DNA from: CAVDWX01 sp963612735
Lineage (GTDB): Bacteria > Bacillota_I > Bacilli_A > RFN20 > CAG-826
Assembly (NCBI GenBank): GCA_963612735.1
Contig: CAVDWX010000010.1
Location: 16,088-80,087, forward strand
Length of the DNA stretch: 64,000 nt
Direction of reading: 5' to 3'
Below, in pieces: positions 9,502 through 18,774 of the stretch. The notes beneath the pieces are model-generated. The model made no database searches and was not told where the DNA came from. It saw nothing but the letters and a program-made list of their open reading frames with translations. Positions within the stretch are counted from its first letter, which is position 1. Each line of letters begins with the position of its first letter. A program made the translations under genes and the position numbers.

Positions 9502-10968
9502 TTAATCTAACTTGTCTTTATTTTCAAGTAAGAATGATATTGGTCCAACACTCCATCCATGGCATAAAGAATGTCTAAATCCTTTATAACAAAACTTACC
9601 AAAATCGCCATGTATATCGAGCTGATTTTCTTTAACAAATTCATCGATTTGGCATGAATTAGTGATCCATTCTAAATCAAAATCTTCCCAAAATGTGGTT
9701 GCCCCTTTGTCTAACATGGCTCCGTAATATTCTTTCATCATCGTTATCGCCATATTGAAATCATAATTACTAACCGCTTTTAAAATATAATAAGACATGA
9801 AAGTAGACATACCTTTGGCTCCATCTTTAATGAGTAGTTCATAAGATTCTTTATCTTTATTAACTAGTTGGTAGAAGGCTAATAACTGTTTTTTATGCGG
9901 TAATGACATCTTTTTCTTTGAAAGCGATACTAACATTCTTTGGATAACAGAAGTATCTAAATTGAGTTCTTCAAACATTTTATTTATTAATGGAAGAATG
10001 TATTTCAGTAGATTGATATGAGCATTAATTCTATCCACTAGTGGTTCATCAAGCGTTGGCCAATCAATAAAATAGAAATCTGAAGGGCATTCTTTTACTT
10101 TTTCAAAGTTTAAATTTCCATCCTCATCAATTGCTTCATTTAACTCATTTATAATTCCTTTTATATAATTAAGATGTCTTTTTGCAAAAGCTTTATTTTT
10201 CTTATAAGAATAAACATCATAAATGATTAATAAATACCAAATTGAATAACTTGGAATATCATTAAGCCAAGAAGGTAATGGATAAGATAATTCAGCGGTA
10301 TTAATGCTTTGTTCAATTTGTTTGATGTTACCATATAAATGTAATATTGCATGAACTTCTGGTTCCATATCTCCAATCCATACCAGACGATCCCTTTTTA
10401 TTCCATCCCATATGCGATTTCCTATGTTTAAATCGATAGTTCTTTTACAAACATCGTATATTTTTTTAATGAGATTATCGCTAGTTTTTATATTATCTTT
10501 AACTTTTAAATCAAGATACCACTCCTTAGCATATATTGATTTAATTTTTAATGGTAATTCACTTTTATTATCAATTCGAACAAATCTAAATCCCGTGTCT
10601 CCAAATGTTTGATCGCTCATTGAGGGCAAATATGTAATAAAATCTCTAAGCGCATGGTCGTTACTTGCACCCTTTTCATTGAGCTCTGCGCACGTTTCGT
10701 TTAATGATTCTCCAAATCTAAAACGAACTAGATATTGATCTTGAGCGGACTTACTATAGCTAGTTAATATTCTAATCCCGCCTATCAATTCTTCGTTAAA
10801 ATCGAGGATAATAAAACCATCTTTTTCAATCGTTGTAACATCCAACTCTTTAATTGAAATTTGTAGATCTTTTTCTTTTAAAAGACTTTCACTATTAAAA
10901 ACATTATCAGAATGACTAATGATTTTAGTTGGCACTTTGTAGCGAATTTTCCTATTTTCTTTAATCAT
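9502..10968 (-). CDS. GH78-like (alpha-L-rhamnosidase-like) glycosidase
   Basis: A 488-residue protein with an N-terminal beta domain (residues 1-155) and an (alpha/alpha)6 barrel. DGIKRDRLVWIGDMEPE (about 187-203) corresponds to the acidic general-acid region of bacterial alpha-L-rhamnosidases (usually KRDRxxWxGD). ATTFWEDFDLEW (about 420-432) supplies the candidate base, and HSLCHGWSVGP near the C-terminus matches the conserved closing motif. It is shorter than typical GH78 enzymes (often 700-1000), lacking the extra N-terminal carbohydrate-binding domains. SD AGGAACC precedes the ATG. It lies between GH20 and fucI in the same direction. Substrate rhamnose versus another 6-deoxysugar cannot be decided from sequence. 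Confidence 0.75.
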   Translation of the reverse strand: MIKENRKIRYKVPTKIISHSDNVFNSESLLKEKDLQISIKELDVTTIEKDGFIILDFNEELIGGIRILTSYSKSAQDQYLVRFRFGESLNETCAELNEKGASNDHALRDFITYLPSMSDQTFGDTGFRFVRIDNKSELPLKIKSIYAKEWYLDLKVKDNIKTSDNLIKKIYDVCKRTIDLNIGNRIWDGIKRDRLVWIGDMEPEVHAILHLYGNIKQIEQSINTAELSYPLPSWLNDIPSYSIWYLLIIYDVYSYKKNKAFAKRHLNYIKGIINELNEAIDEDGNLNFEKVKECPSDFYFIDWPTLDEPLVDRINAHINLLKYILPLINKMFEELNLDTSVIQRMLVSLSKKKMSLPHKKQLLAFYQLVNKDKESYELLIKDGAKGMSTFMSYYILKAVSNYDFNMAITMMKEYYGAMLDKGATTFWEDFDLEWITNSCQIDEFVKENQLDIHGDFGKFCYKGFRHSLCHGWSVGPISFLLENKDKLD

Positions 10969-11009
10969 AAATGGTTCCTATTTATAAGAATTAAAATTAT
11001 GTAATGCTC

Positions 11010-12617
11010 TTAGAAATTATTATAAGTCATCAACCAATCAAAATTATTGTTTAAATAACAATCTTCTGTGGGATCTGGAATATAATTGGCTTTGAGCGTT
11101 TTTTCTTTATATTCTCCAATTTCAACATCATTCTTAATATAGTCTAATAATCTTTCTTTAAGGTATTTAATTCTTGAAAGAAGATAACTATGGTGAAGTA
11201 AAGATATTTCATAACCGTAAGCTTGATATTCATTCAAGAAATATTGTTCAAATGATTTATTGAATACTTCAATAGCTTTAATAAGTTTATCGATGTTGTT
11301 TTTAATATAATTTTCTAAAGCAATTTTGTCTTTTTTATAATAAGCGTTTCTTATATCTTCACTAAGATGAATTTTAAGTGATAATACTTTGGCAAAGTTA
11401 GCTATCATTTCAAAATAATAACTAAAATTAATATCGTTATATTTTTTAGCCAAACGATGATATTTAGCCCCTAATAGGTGGTATTTATGATTGACCTCTC
11501 TACTAGCGTATAAATCATAATTCCCGAGCATCATATCGCTAAAAAAGGCGATATAAGAGGTGTTGTTATAATATTTAGTTCGATCGTGTTTATAAGGATT
11601 ATTTAATAAATCTAGACTCAATAAATCATCATATTCAACACCAACGATTTGATAAAATTTTTCTTTGTTTATTTTATTGTTGTTCGTAATTTTATTTTGA
11701 TTACATTCGCTCGCGATAAATAATGACGGCAATACACTATATATGGAACAAGGTATAGCAAAATCTCCCCATAGAGTTACCATATATTTATCGATATTAT
11801 TGTGACTACATACTTCTAATTGTTTAATTAATCTAGGTATGGAATAAGTATTGCTAGCAACATAACTAATGTGTTTCCAAGCACAACCCGCAAAACCAAT
11901 TTCTGAAGCATGATTTTGCATATCTTTTATTTTTTTATTTAAGGTGGTCGAATCGACACTATCGTAATCCCAAAGCCAAACTAAAGTATGTTCTGGAATT
12001 TCTTTTTTAATGTCTTCAATTGATATGGATGTACATTTATCATCCGTTAACATATCACCCCATATTTCTATTTTGAAATTATATTTATGAGCAATTTTAA
12101 CGACTTCTTTTAAATATTCTAAAAGCAAAACTTTTTTATCTTTTAATCCATATTTATTAAGATATTCTCCCATGCCTAAGCCGAACGTTTCATCCATACC
12201 TATATGAATAGTTCTTCCTTTAAAAGAGGATGATATGCTTTTAAACATAGCGTCGACAAATTTATATGATAATGGATTACCAACTTCTAGAATAGATCTT
12301 GTGTCCATAAATTCACGAAATGATTGATGTCTCCATATGAATTGTAAATGGCCTAATACTTGAATTGCAGGAATGACTTTGACTCCTTTTTTATTAGCGT
12401 ATTCTTCAATATCTAGTAGCTCTTCTTTTGAATAACTACCGCGATGGTAATTAAAATATGGATATTCTTCAATTTTATAAGCATCAGTCAATCCAAAATA
12501 AAATTCTTGATAACCAAAAGCACTGATGTAATCGATAAATGTTTTGATTTGAGAAACTTTAGGAGCGTTACCTGAAGCGCATTCAAGATAGCAAGATAAA
12601 GCCATAACTTTATTCAT
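11010..12617 (-). CDS. GH20-like beta-N-acetylhexosaminidase
   Basis: A 535-residue protein with the GH20 barrel: early strands contain YFGLTD (41-46), VIPAIQVLGH (81-90), and the hallmark Asp-Glu pair D142-E143 in HIGMDETFGLG, where Glu is the acid and Asp positions the substrate N-acetyl group. KIEIWGDML follows. The C-terminal about 180 residues are helical and unassigned. No signal peptide is visible. Expected to release terminal GlcNAc/GalNAc from glycan fragments. SD GGAAGGA is about ten bases upstream of the ATG. The gene starts four bases after the GH130 stop, so the two are clearly cotranscribed. Confidence 0.8.
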   Translation of the reverse strand: MNKVMALSCYLECASGNAPKVSQIKTFIDYISAFGYQEFYFGLTDAYKIEEYPYFNYHRGSYSKEELLDIEEYANKKGVKVIPAIQVLGHLQFIWRHQSFREFMDTRSILEVGNPLSYKFVDAMFKSISSSFKGRTIHIGMDETFGLGMGEYLNKYGLKDKKVLLLEYLKEVVKIAHKYNFKIEIWGDMLTDDKCTSISIEDIKKEIPEHTLVWLWDYDSVDSTTLNKKIKDMQNHASEIGFAGCAWKHISYVASNTYSIPRLIKQLEVCSHNNIDKYMVTLWGDFAIPCSIYSVLPSLFIASECNQNKITNNNKINKEKFYQIVGVEYDDLLSLDLLNNPYKHDRTKYYNNTSYIAFFSDMMLGNYDLYASREVNHKYHLLGAKYHRLAKKYNDINFSYYFEMIANFAKVLSLKIHLSEDIRNAYYKKDKIALENYIKNNIDKLIKAIEVFNKSFEQYFLNEYQAYGYEISLLHHSYLLSRIKYLKERLLDYIKNDVEIGEYKEKTLKANYIPDPTEDCYLNNNFDWLMTYNNF

Positions 12618-12621
12618 AAAA

Positions 12622-13644
12622 TTAATGTCCTTCCATTACGTATTCTAATAGTTGAGAAAATTTAGCGGTGGCTAAACCGATATGTTTATCAGCACATCCG
12701 TAATAGATGTAAAGAATATCATCTTTAACAACAGTTCCAGTTGGAAATACACATCCATCATATATGCCTTCTAATTCAAAAGGAGCATCTGGTTCCATTA
12801 TCCATTTATTGGTTTTAGCAACAATCTTTGTTGGATCATTTAAATCTAAAATACATGCACCGACTCGATAGATTCCTTTTTCATCAACGCCGTGAAATAA
12901 AAAGAACCAGCCATATTTAGTTTTTATGGGTGGAGTACCCGCACCTATACGTTGAACTTGCCAATCGTTTTCACCAGTAAAGAGTAATTTCGGTTTCTCA
13001 AAATTTAATAAATCAGTTCCGCTAGTAATCCAAATGCTTGGCATTTTAACATTAGGAGCGTCATTAAATTTAGGGCGAGTAATCATATAATATTTTCCAT
13101 TTATTTTTTCTGGAAATAATAAAACATCTCGATCATCGATATCGCTTTCTGTTAATCGACCTAATCTTTGATAATTAATAAAATCCTTTGTGGCCGCTAA
13201 ATAGGTGATAGTGATGTTACTTTTAGCAAATTCTGGTAAATCTAATGTATGAACATCATCTTTTGTTATATAAATAGGTGGAAAAGGCCATTCTGGAAGC
13301 CAATAGGGTCCTGGAGCGTAGCATCTTGCTGCATAAGTCATAAAATAAGTGTCGCCTATTTTAACTAGCCGAGGGTCTTCAACGCATCCTCCATCAGGCG
13401 TTCCTTTAATTGGAGCAAAAACAGGATTATGTTCATATCGTTTAAAATTGATACCATCCTTACTAGTGGCTAAACATAGTCTAATAACATGCGCATCATC
13501 ATTACCAGCAGCGCGATATATCATGATAAATTCTTTTCTTTCTTCATCATATATAACAGCTGGATTTAAAACACATTTTGCTTCAAATTCATTATCCACT
13601 AAAGGAGATAAAATCGGATTATTTTCATATTTATTAATTAACAT
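12622..13644 (-). CDS. GH130 beta-mannoside phosphorylase family protein
   Basis: A 340-residue five-bladed beta-propeller enzyme. GGCVEDPRL (86-94) holds the catalytic Asp (D90). R44 (YRAAG), R172/D173 (RDVLLFPEK) and H251 (FHGVD) are at the positions used by GH130 phosphorylases to bind phosphate, arguing for phosphorolysis of a beta-mannosyl linkage (for example Man-GlcNAc of N-glycan cores) rather than hydrolysis. SD AAAGGG precedes the ATG. It is the first gene of the minus-strand glycan operon, preceded by a recognisable promoter and palindrome. The precise acceptor sugar is not assigned. Confidence 0.9.
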   Translation of the reverse strand: MLINKYENNPILSPLVDNEFEAKCVLNPAVIYDEERKEFIMIYRAAGNDDAHVIRLCLATSKDGINFKRYEHNPVFAPIKGTPDGGCVEDPRLVKIGDTYFMTYAARCYAPGPYWLPEWPFPPIYITKDDVHTLDLPEFAKSNITITYLAATKDFINYQRLGRLTESDIDDRDVLLFPEKINGKYYMITRPKFNDAPNVKMPSIWITSGTDLLNFEKPKLLFTGENDWQVQRIGAGTPPIKTKYGWFFLFHGVDEKGIYRVGACILDLNDPTKIVAKTNKWIMEPDAPFELEGIYDGCVFPTGTVVKDDILYIYYGCADKHIGLATAKFSQLLEYVMEGH

Positions 13645-13686
13645 AAGTAATCCCTTTCTTTTATAAATATTATAATTTCAATTTTG

Positions 13687-13695
13687 ATTATAGCA
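13687..13695 (-). promoter_or_regulatory. Extended -10 promoter of the GH130-GH20-GH78 operon
   Basis: On the minus strand TGCTATAAT is a consensus extended -10 (TGnTATAAT), with TATAAT at 13687-13692 and TG at 13694-13695. It lies about 45 bases upstream of the GH130 ATG. No good -35 is present at 17 bases, as is common for extended -10 promoters. Inference from motif only. Confidence 0.6.
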
Positions 13696-13701
13696 TTCAT
13701 A

Positions 13702-13717
13702 TTATTCATATGAATAA
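13702..13717. promoter_or_regulatory. Perfect 16-bp palindrome, candidate operator
   Basis: TTATTCATATGAATAA is its own reverse complement and lies just upstream of the extended -10 of the glycan operon, in the -35 region. An additional ATTCAT half-site is adjacent (13695-13700). Position and symmetry suggest a dimeric sugar-responsive regulator; none is encoded in the window. AT-rich palindromes can arise by chance. Confidence 0.4.
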
Positions 13718-13863
13718 AATAGTTACCTTGGTAAAAAATAATCTAGAATTATTAATATTTTTTCTAACTTAGTGAAAATAATATGATTCTAAATATTTAA
13801 TTCTCCTGGGTTAGTTTAGCAAGCGATAAATCATGTTTCTAATAAATCGTCAATAGGCTATTT

Positions 13864-16800
13864 ATGTTAAAAGTGTATAATATTTTTGCTATGGATATCG
13901 TGTTTAAAAAAGATAAAAATCTTCATTCTAAAAAAAGAGGATTCAAATGCCCTAATTTCTTAATCAATAAGGATGGTTATTTTTATTATTTTGTTATTAG
14001 TTTAGTAATTGGAACCCTCTTCTTTTTAGTGATGTTAATCAATAATAATTTTACCCTTTCATATAGTGGCGATTATGCTAGTCAATATATTCCAATGTTT
14101 TATCATAACTGGGATGTTTATCATGAGTTTTTAAAGACTGGCTATTTTCGTTTATTTGATGATGCTGTTTATTTTGGTGCCTCAACTTTAGGGAGCGATA
14201 CATATTACGGTTTATTTTCCCCCTTTAATTTAATCTTAATTTTATTTCCACGTAACTGGGTGCCTCAGATATCAGCAATTATTTCTATTTTAAAATGTGC
14301 ATTTGGATCTTTATTTTTTGCAATTTACCTTCAAAAGTCATTTAAATTAAAGAAATTTGCCTCTCAATTGGGTGGTATTGCTTATGCTTTTTCAGGGTGG
14401 ATGGCATTTTATTTATGGTATGGGAATTATCTCGATATGATCGTTTTCTTCCCGCTTGTTTTACTTGGAATAGAACTTGTTTTACAAGAAAAGAAACCAT
14501 GGATTTTAGCTATTGGAGTATTCTTTTTATCGGTTTGTAATTATGTATTAATGACTTCACTTTTATTATGTGCTTTTTTATATGCCATGTTTCGTTATTT
14601 CCAGTTAATAAAAACATATGGAAGCACTAAAAACGCTTTTATTATTCTTGGTTTAGGAGTAGCGGGAGCTCTCACTGGCTTATTTTTATCTTCTGTTATT
14701 GTTGTTCCTGCGATAATGAATACATTGACCTCTCCTAAATTAGGCACTAATACATATGTAGATAAGTTAAAACATGCACTAGCTAATAAAGATTATCTAT
14801 TATTTTTTAGATGTATTTTTTCTTGGAAATATGCACCTGATCAACACGGCAATATCTATCCTTGGAGATGGGCTTTACCGATTATTGATTTCTTCTTTCC
14901 AACGGTGAGTGATCGAAATGCAGCGACTATAGAATCTTATAGCTGGGACTTTGATGATAATGCTTGTTCATTATGGATGTATTCGCCTTTTATTATGTTT
15001 TTTGTTCCTTCTTTAATTGAAGATATTAAGAATAAGAAGTATTCAGTAATTATTCCTGTTATATTCTTTATTTTTGCTTTATTTACACCTTTTATGTATC
15101 TATTCTTTTCTTTATTTACTTCAGCCTACGCAAGATGGTCATTATTTGTTTGTACTTCCTTTATTGCTTATGTTGCTATTTATATTAATAAACTACCAAA
15201 CGTTAAAAAGAAATATATTCATTTTGGTTATCTTTTCTATTTAGTGGGCATTACGTTAACTGCCATTTTGACATTTATATTAGTGAAAAAATATGGTTCT
15301 TATCCACTTCCTGATAATGCTTCGCAATCACTCCATTTTAGATTTGCTTATTATACCGCGACTCACTTAGATAAGAATTTTACGATTATTGCCTTTATTA
15401 TTGAGATAGTTTTAGCGACGATTTATTACTTATTAATTATGTTCCTCTATAATAAGAAGATTTTTAAATCGCTTTTGTTTTCTATTCTTTCGATTGAAGT
15501 TTTCGCGGTAGGGACATTTGTCACTTTTGGACATGGTTACACAACAACTTATAATAATGGTTTTAGCGAAAATCATGAATTAGCTAATGTCATTAAAAAT
15601 ATTAAAAATAGCGATAATGATTCATATCGCATATATACTTCTTATAACGATGGTTGGTCTGATAATAATGGCTTGATGAATGATTATGGTGGTACTTCAT
15701 TTTTCCACTCTTTATACAATTTTAATACCCGTAATTTTATAGTTTGGACGGGGTTAGGAACCAACACTAATAAAAAAGCTGTGGCTCAATCTTATCGTGC
15801 GAAAAATCAAGAGATGGAAGATTTATTAGGAGTTAAATATTACGTCTTAGAAAAAGACCGAATTGAATATTATGACGACCAATCTATATTACCTATGAAT
15901 AGCGATATTTATACATTATTTAATAATGAAGATGAATATCAATATAATGTTCCACTTCATTATCAATTAGATAATAGCAAATCCACTGATAGATTCTTAG
16001 TTTTTAAAAATACATCATTTGCTTCTATTGGTGTTGGATATGATTCTTATTACCCCGTTAATTCTAAAGATGATGAAACTATTAGTGACCATCCTATTTA
16101 TAGTGATACAATGCGCTATGTCCGCTTATCTTCCTTAATGAAAAAAACTCTTTTTGTCGATTATAAAAGTGAAGAATTTATTACCGAAAATTCGTCAATC
16201 AGCAAATTTAATAAAAGCACAGGCTCAGTTATTGATTTAAATTATATGAATTTAAAATACGAATATTGCTTAGTTCCTGATGGATATAGCGCTATTAATT
16301 ATCCACTTGATAAAGCGGTCAAACTTTTAAATGAAACTAAAAGCGATGATATAGTTTCTAATATTCCTGCTTTTAAAGGGAATAAATATATTGGATTTAT
16401 ATCGATGAAGAGTGGGACTAATTTCCCTGAAGATGAAAATGGATTATCTTTATATATCTCAATTTCAATGACTGATTCGAGAAAATATCGTTTTTATTTC
16501 GTCGACGAAAATGACAAGATCTTCATGTTTGATAATCATGATGACTATCATACGGCAACAAGTACTGGATTAAGAGGATTCTATTTAAAAAATACATCAT
16601 CTCATAAACTGAAGACTATTATGATTGTTGGGCGTTATCCAAATAGCACTGAAAGGCCGTCTATTTATTATCAAAATGGGACTGATTATGAAAATGATTA
16701 TAAGGCATATACGCAATATGCTTTAGGTAATACTTCCTATAAACAGGATTATATAACTTTCACTTCTGATTATGATTCTACAAAACTAGTGAGTACGCGT

Positions 16801-17067
16801 TTACCTTATGATAAAGGATGGCTCTTATACGCTAAAAAAGATGGAGAAAAGAAATATCATAAATTAGATACATTTAATGGTAATGGTGGCTTTACTTCCT
16901 TTATTGCTAAAGAAGGTAATTATTCTTACATTCTTAAATATGAACCACCTTACATAAATATCGGCAGTCTATTGTCGGGATTAGGAATTGTGACTTTCTT
17001 TACTTCTCTAATTGGATATCAATATATCGTTGAAGATAAATTTTACAAGATTTGGTATAAGATTTAA
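13864..17067 (+). CDS. YfhO family multi-membrane glycosyltransferase-like protein
   Basis: A 1067-residue membrane protein. The N-terminal half has about a dozen hydrophobic segments with the YfhO hallmarks: SGDYASQYIPMFY after the first segment (an acidic DY/DxxxQY loop typical of GT-C enzymes) and a following loop GLFSPFNL. The C-terminal half is a large extracytoplasmic region, ending in one more membrane segment (about 1035-1055). In Bacillus, YfhO is required for glycosylation of lipoteichoic acid, so a role in cell-surface glycan modification is expected. No convincing SD precedes the ATG at 13864; an in-frame ATG at 13891 is the alternative. Its stop overlaps the stop of the convergent rsmI by four bases. 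Confidence 0.88.
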   Translation: MLKVYNIFAMDIVFKKDKNLHSKKRGFKCPNFLINKDGYFYYFVISLVIGTLFFLVMLINNNFTLSYSGDYASQYIPMFYHNWDVYHEFLKTGYFRLFDDAVYFGASTLGSDTYYGLFSPFNLILILFPRNWVPQISAIISILKCAFGSLFFAIYLQKSFKLKKFASQLGGIAYAFSGWMAFYLWYGNYLDMIVFFPLVLLGIELVLQEKKPWILAIGVFFLSVCNYVLMTSLLLCAFLYAMFRYFQLIKTYGSTKNAFIILGLGVAGALTGLFLSSVIVVPAIMNTLTSPKLGTNTYVDKLKHALANKDYLLFFRCIFSWKYAPDQHGNIYPWRWALPIIDFFFPTVSDRNAATIESYSWDFDDNACSLWMYSPFIMFFVPSLIEDIKNKKYSVIIPVIFFIFALFTPFMYLFFSLFTSAYARWSLFVCTSFIAYVAIYINKLPNVKKKYIHFGYLFYLVGITLTAILTFILVKKYGSYPLPDNASQSLHFRFAYYTATHLDKNFTIIAFIIEIVLATIYYLLIMFLYNKKIFKSLLFSILSIEVFAVGTFVTFGHGYTTTYNNGFSENHELANVIKNIKNSDNDSYRIYTSYNDGWSDNNGLMNDYGGTSFFHSLYNFNTRNFIVWTGLGTNTNKKAVAQSYRAKNQEMEDLLGVKYYVLEKDRIEYYDDQSILPMNSDIYTLFNNEDEYQYNVPLHYQLDNSKSTDRFLVFKNTSFASIGVGYDSYYPVNSKDDETISDHPIYSDTMRYVRLSSLMKKTLFVDYKSEEFITENSSISKFNKSTGSVIDLNYMNLKYEYCLVPDGYSAINYPLDKAVKLLNETKSDDIVSNIPAFKGNKYIGFISMKSGTNFPEDENGLSLYISISMTDSRKYRFYFVDENDKIFMFDNHDDYHTATSTGLRGFYLKNTSSHKLKTIMIVGRYPNSTERPSIYYQNGTDYENDYKAYTQYALGNTSYKQDYITFTSDYDSTKLVSTRLPYDKGWLLYAKKDGEKKYHKLDTFNGNGGFTSFIAKEGNYSYILKYEPPYINIGSLLSGLGIVTFFTSLIGYQYIVEDKFYKIWYKI

Positions 17068-17089
17068 TCTTTTTTAATCATTAAATCTT
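17059..17089. terminator. Inverted repeat at the convergent yfhO-rsmI junction
   Basis: Ten-base arms AAGATTTAAT and ATTAAATCTT flank an 11-base spacer with a T run. The hairpin covers both stop codons and could serve transcription from either side, but no U tract follows the arms, so it is not a canonical intrinsic terminator. Confidence 0.35.
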
Positions 17090-17912
17090 TGATGATGTTT
17101 TTCTTAATTTTTAATAAATGAGAAAGAATTTCAGTCGCGTCTTTATTGGATATATTTTTATTTATTAAATAATCGTATTGCTCTTTTAAATTATTAAAAT
17201 CGATATCTTCTGGACTAGTATTTCCTTCGATAATTATGACCATTTCTCCTTTTAAAGAAGTTGGATCTAGTTCTATAAATTCACTGAGTTGACCGCGAAT
17301 AAATTCTTCATTAATTTTAGTAAGTTCCCTTCCAATTACCGCTTTTCGATCTCCTAAAACACTTAATATCGTTTTTAAGGTCTCTATTATGCGATGTGGG
17401 CTCTCATAGAAAATTAAGGTATTTTTATAAGCCTTAAGTGAATTGAGGGCTTCTAGGGCTTCATTTTGCTTTATTGGTAAAAACCCGTAATAGGTGAAAT
17501 GAGTGGTATCGAGCCCAGAAGAGACTAATGCATTGATAAAAGCGGAGCTCCCTGAGACGCATGAGACGTTAATATCATTAGCTAAACATGTCTTTACTAA
17601 AATATATCCCGGATCACTAATAGCGGGATATCCAGCATCGGACATATAGGCTACTTTCTTACCATTTTTAATTTGATTTATTAAATATAATGAAGCCTCT
17701 TTTTCATTATGTTCGCGTAAAGAAAACATCTCTTTATGAATTGAAAAATTAGCGAGCAATTGTTTAGAATTTCTCGTATCTTCCGCGGCAATGATATCGC
17801 TATTATTAATAATGTTAATTGCTCGAGGAGAAAATTCTTCTAAATTACCGATAGGAGTGGCGATTAGATAGAGTAAATTCTCATGGTTGGTATAACTTTT
17901 ATTTCTCTTCAT
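17064..17912 (-). CDS. rsmI: 16S rRNA (cytidine-1402-2'-O)-methyltransferase RsmI
   Basis: A SAM-dependent tetrapyrrole-methylase-fold enzyme (282 residues) that 2'-O-methylates C1402 in the ribosomal P site. Diagnostic motifs: YLIATPIGNLEE near residue 16, AAEDTR near 43, SDAGYPAISDPG near 95 and FYESPHRI near 168. It is the last gene of the dnaX-to-rsmI minus-strand operon, overlapping ricT by 14 bases, the order seen across Bacillota although yabA is absent here. Confidence 0.96.
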   Translation of the reverse strand: MKRNKSYTNHENLLYLIATPIGNLEEFSPRAINIINNSDIIAAEDTRNSKQLLANFSIHKEMFSLREHNEKEASLYLINQIKNGKKVAYMSDAGYPAISDPGYILVKTCLANDINVSCVSGSSAFINALVSSGLDTTHFTYYGFLPIKQNEALEALNSLKAYKNTLIFYESPHRIIETLKTILSVLGDRKAVIGRELTKINEEFIRGQLSEFIELDPTSLKGEMVIIIEGNTSPEDIDFNNLKEQYDYLINKNISNKDATEILSHLLKIKKNIIKDLMIKKD

Positions 17913-18771
17913 TATCTTTCTTTTTGATTTTGTAACCTGTTAATTTGATAAAGTCTTCGTAACTTAAAATTTTAACATCATCTTCATTTTCAACTTTAAT
18001 AACCGCGGAGATGATATTGATGTTAGTAACAGTATATTGTTTCTTTTCAATAAAGACTTTATATCCTAAATCAGGGTATTTTTTCTTTAAGTCAGTATAG
18101 GTATCATCTTCATATTTTAAGCAGCACATCAGTTTACCGCAGTGACCGCTTAATTTAGGAATATTGATGGCTAACATTTGATTTTTAGCCCTCACAATAG
18201 AGATGCCATCGAATTCATTTAAAAATGTAGAACAGCAAAGTGGCAAACCACATATTCCTAGTCCACCTATCATTTTTGATTTATCACGAGTTCCGATTTG
18301 ACGAAGTTCAATACGAGTATGAAGTTTAGAAGCTAAAGCTTTTAATAATTCTCTAAAATCAACGCGTTCATCGGCGAGATAAGTGAATAAAACTTTAGTT
18401 CGATCTAATGTATATTCGCACGATATTAAATTCATATTTAAACCAAGCCGATTTATCTCTTCTTGGCATATTTCCTTAGCAGAAACGGCATCTTTTGCAT
18501 TATTTTCATTATTTTTGATGTCTTCTTCACTAGCTTTCCTAATGATTGGTTTAAGACTCAATTCATCTTTATATTCACTCATTGGAATAGGGGATGAACT
18601 AACTTCACCAAGAACTAGACCTCTGACATTTTCAATGACGACTTTATCCCCATTTTGTAAATCTAAGTCTTTGACTCCAAAATAATATGTTCTTACACTT
18701 GAGTCAAATTTGATTCTCACAAAATGGGTGTAAGATGAATTATCGATATTTTCTTTTTCAACTATTTCCAT
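17899..18771 (-). CDS. ricT: PSP1-domain protein RicT (YaaT)
   Basis: A 290-residue PSP1 domain protein. The Cys-rich stretches GICGLPLCCSTF (about 173-184) and GHCGKLMCCLKYE (about 209-221) are the conserved cysteines of RicT, which in B. subtilis joins RicA and RicF in an Fe-S-bearing complex that promotes RNase Y mRNA processing. RicA and RicF are not encoded nearby. The gene lies between holB and rsmI, as in Bacillus. Confidence 0.92.
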   Translation of the reverse strand: MEIVEKENIDNSSYTHFVRIKFDSSVRTYYFGVKDLDLQNGDKVVIENVRGLVLGEVSSSPIPMSEYKDELSLKPIIRKASEEDIKNNENNAKDAVSAKEICQEEINRLGLNMNLISCEYTLDRTKVLFTYLADERVDFRELLKALASKLHTRIELRQIGTRDKSKMIGGLGICGLPLCCSTFLNEFDGISIVRAKNQMLAINIPKLSGHCGKLMCCLKYEDDTYTDLKKKYPDLGYKVFIEKKQYTVTNINIISAVIKVENEDDVKILSYEDFIKLTGYKIKKKDNEEK

Positions 18772-18774
18772 GGT

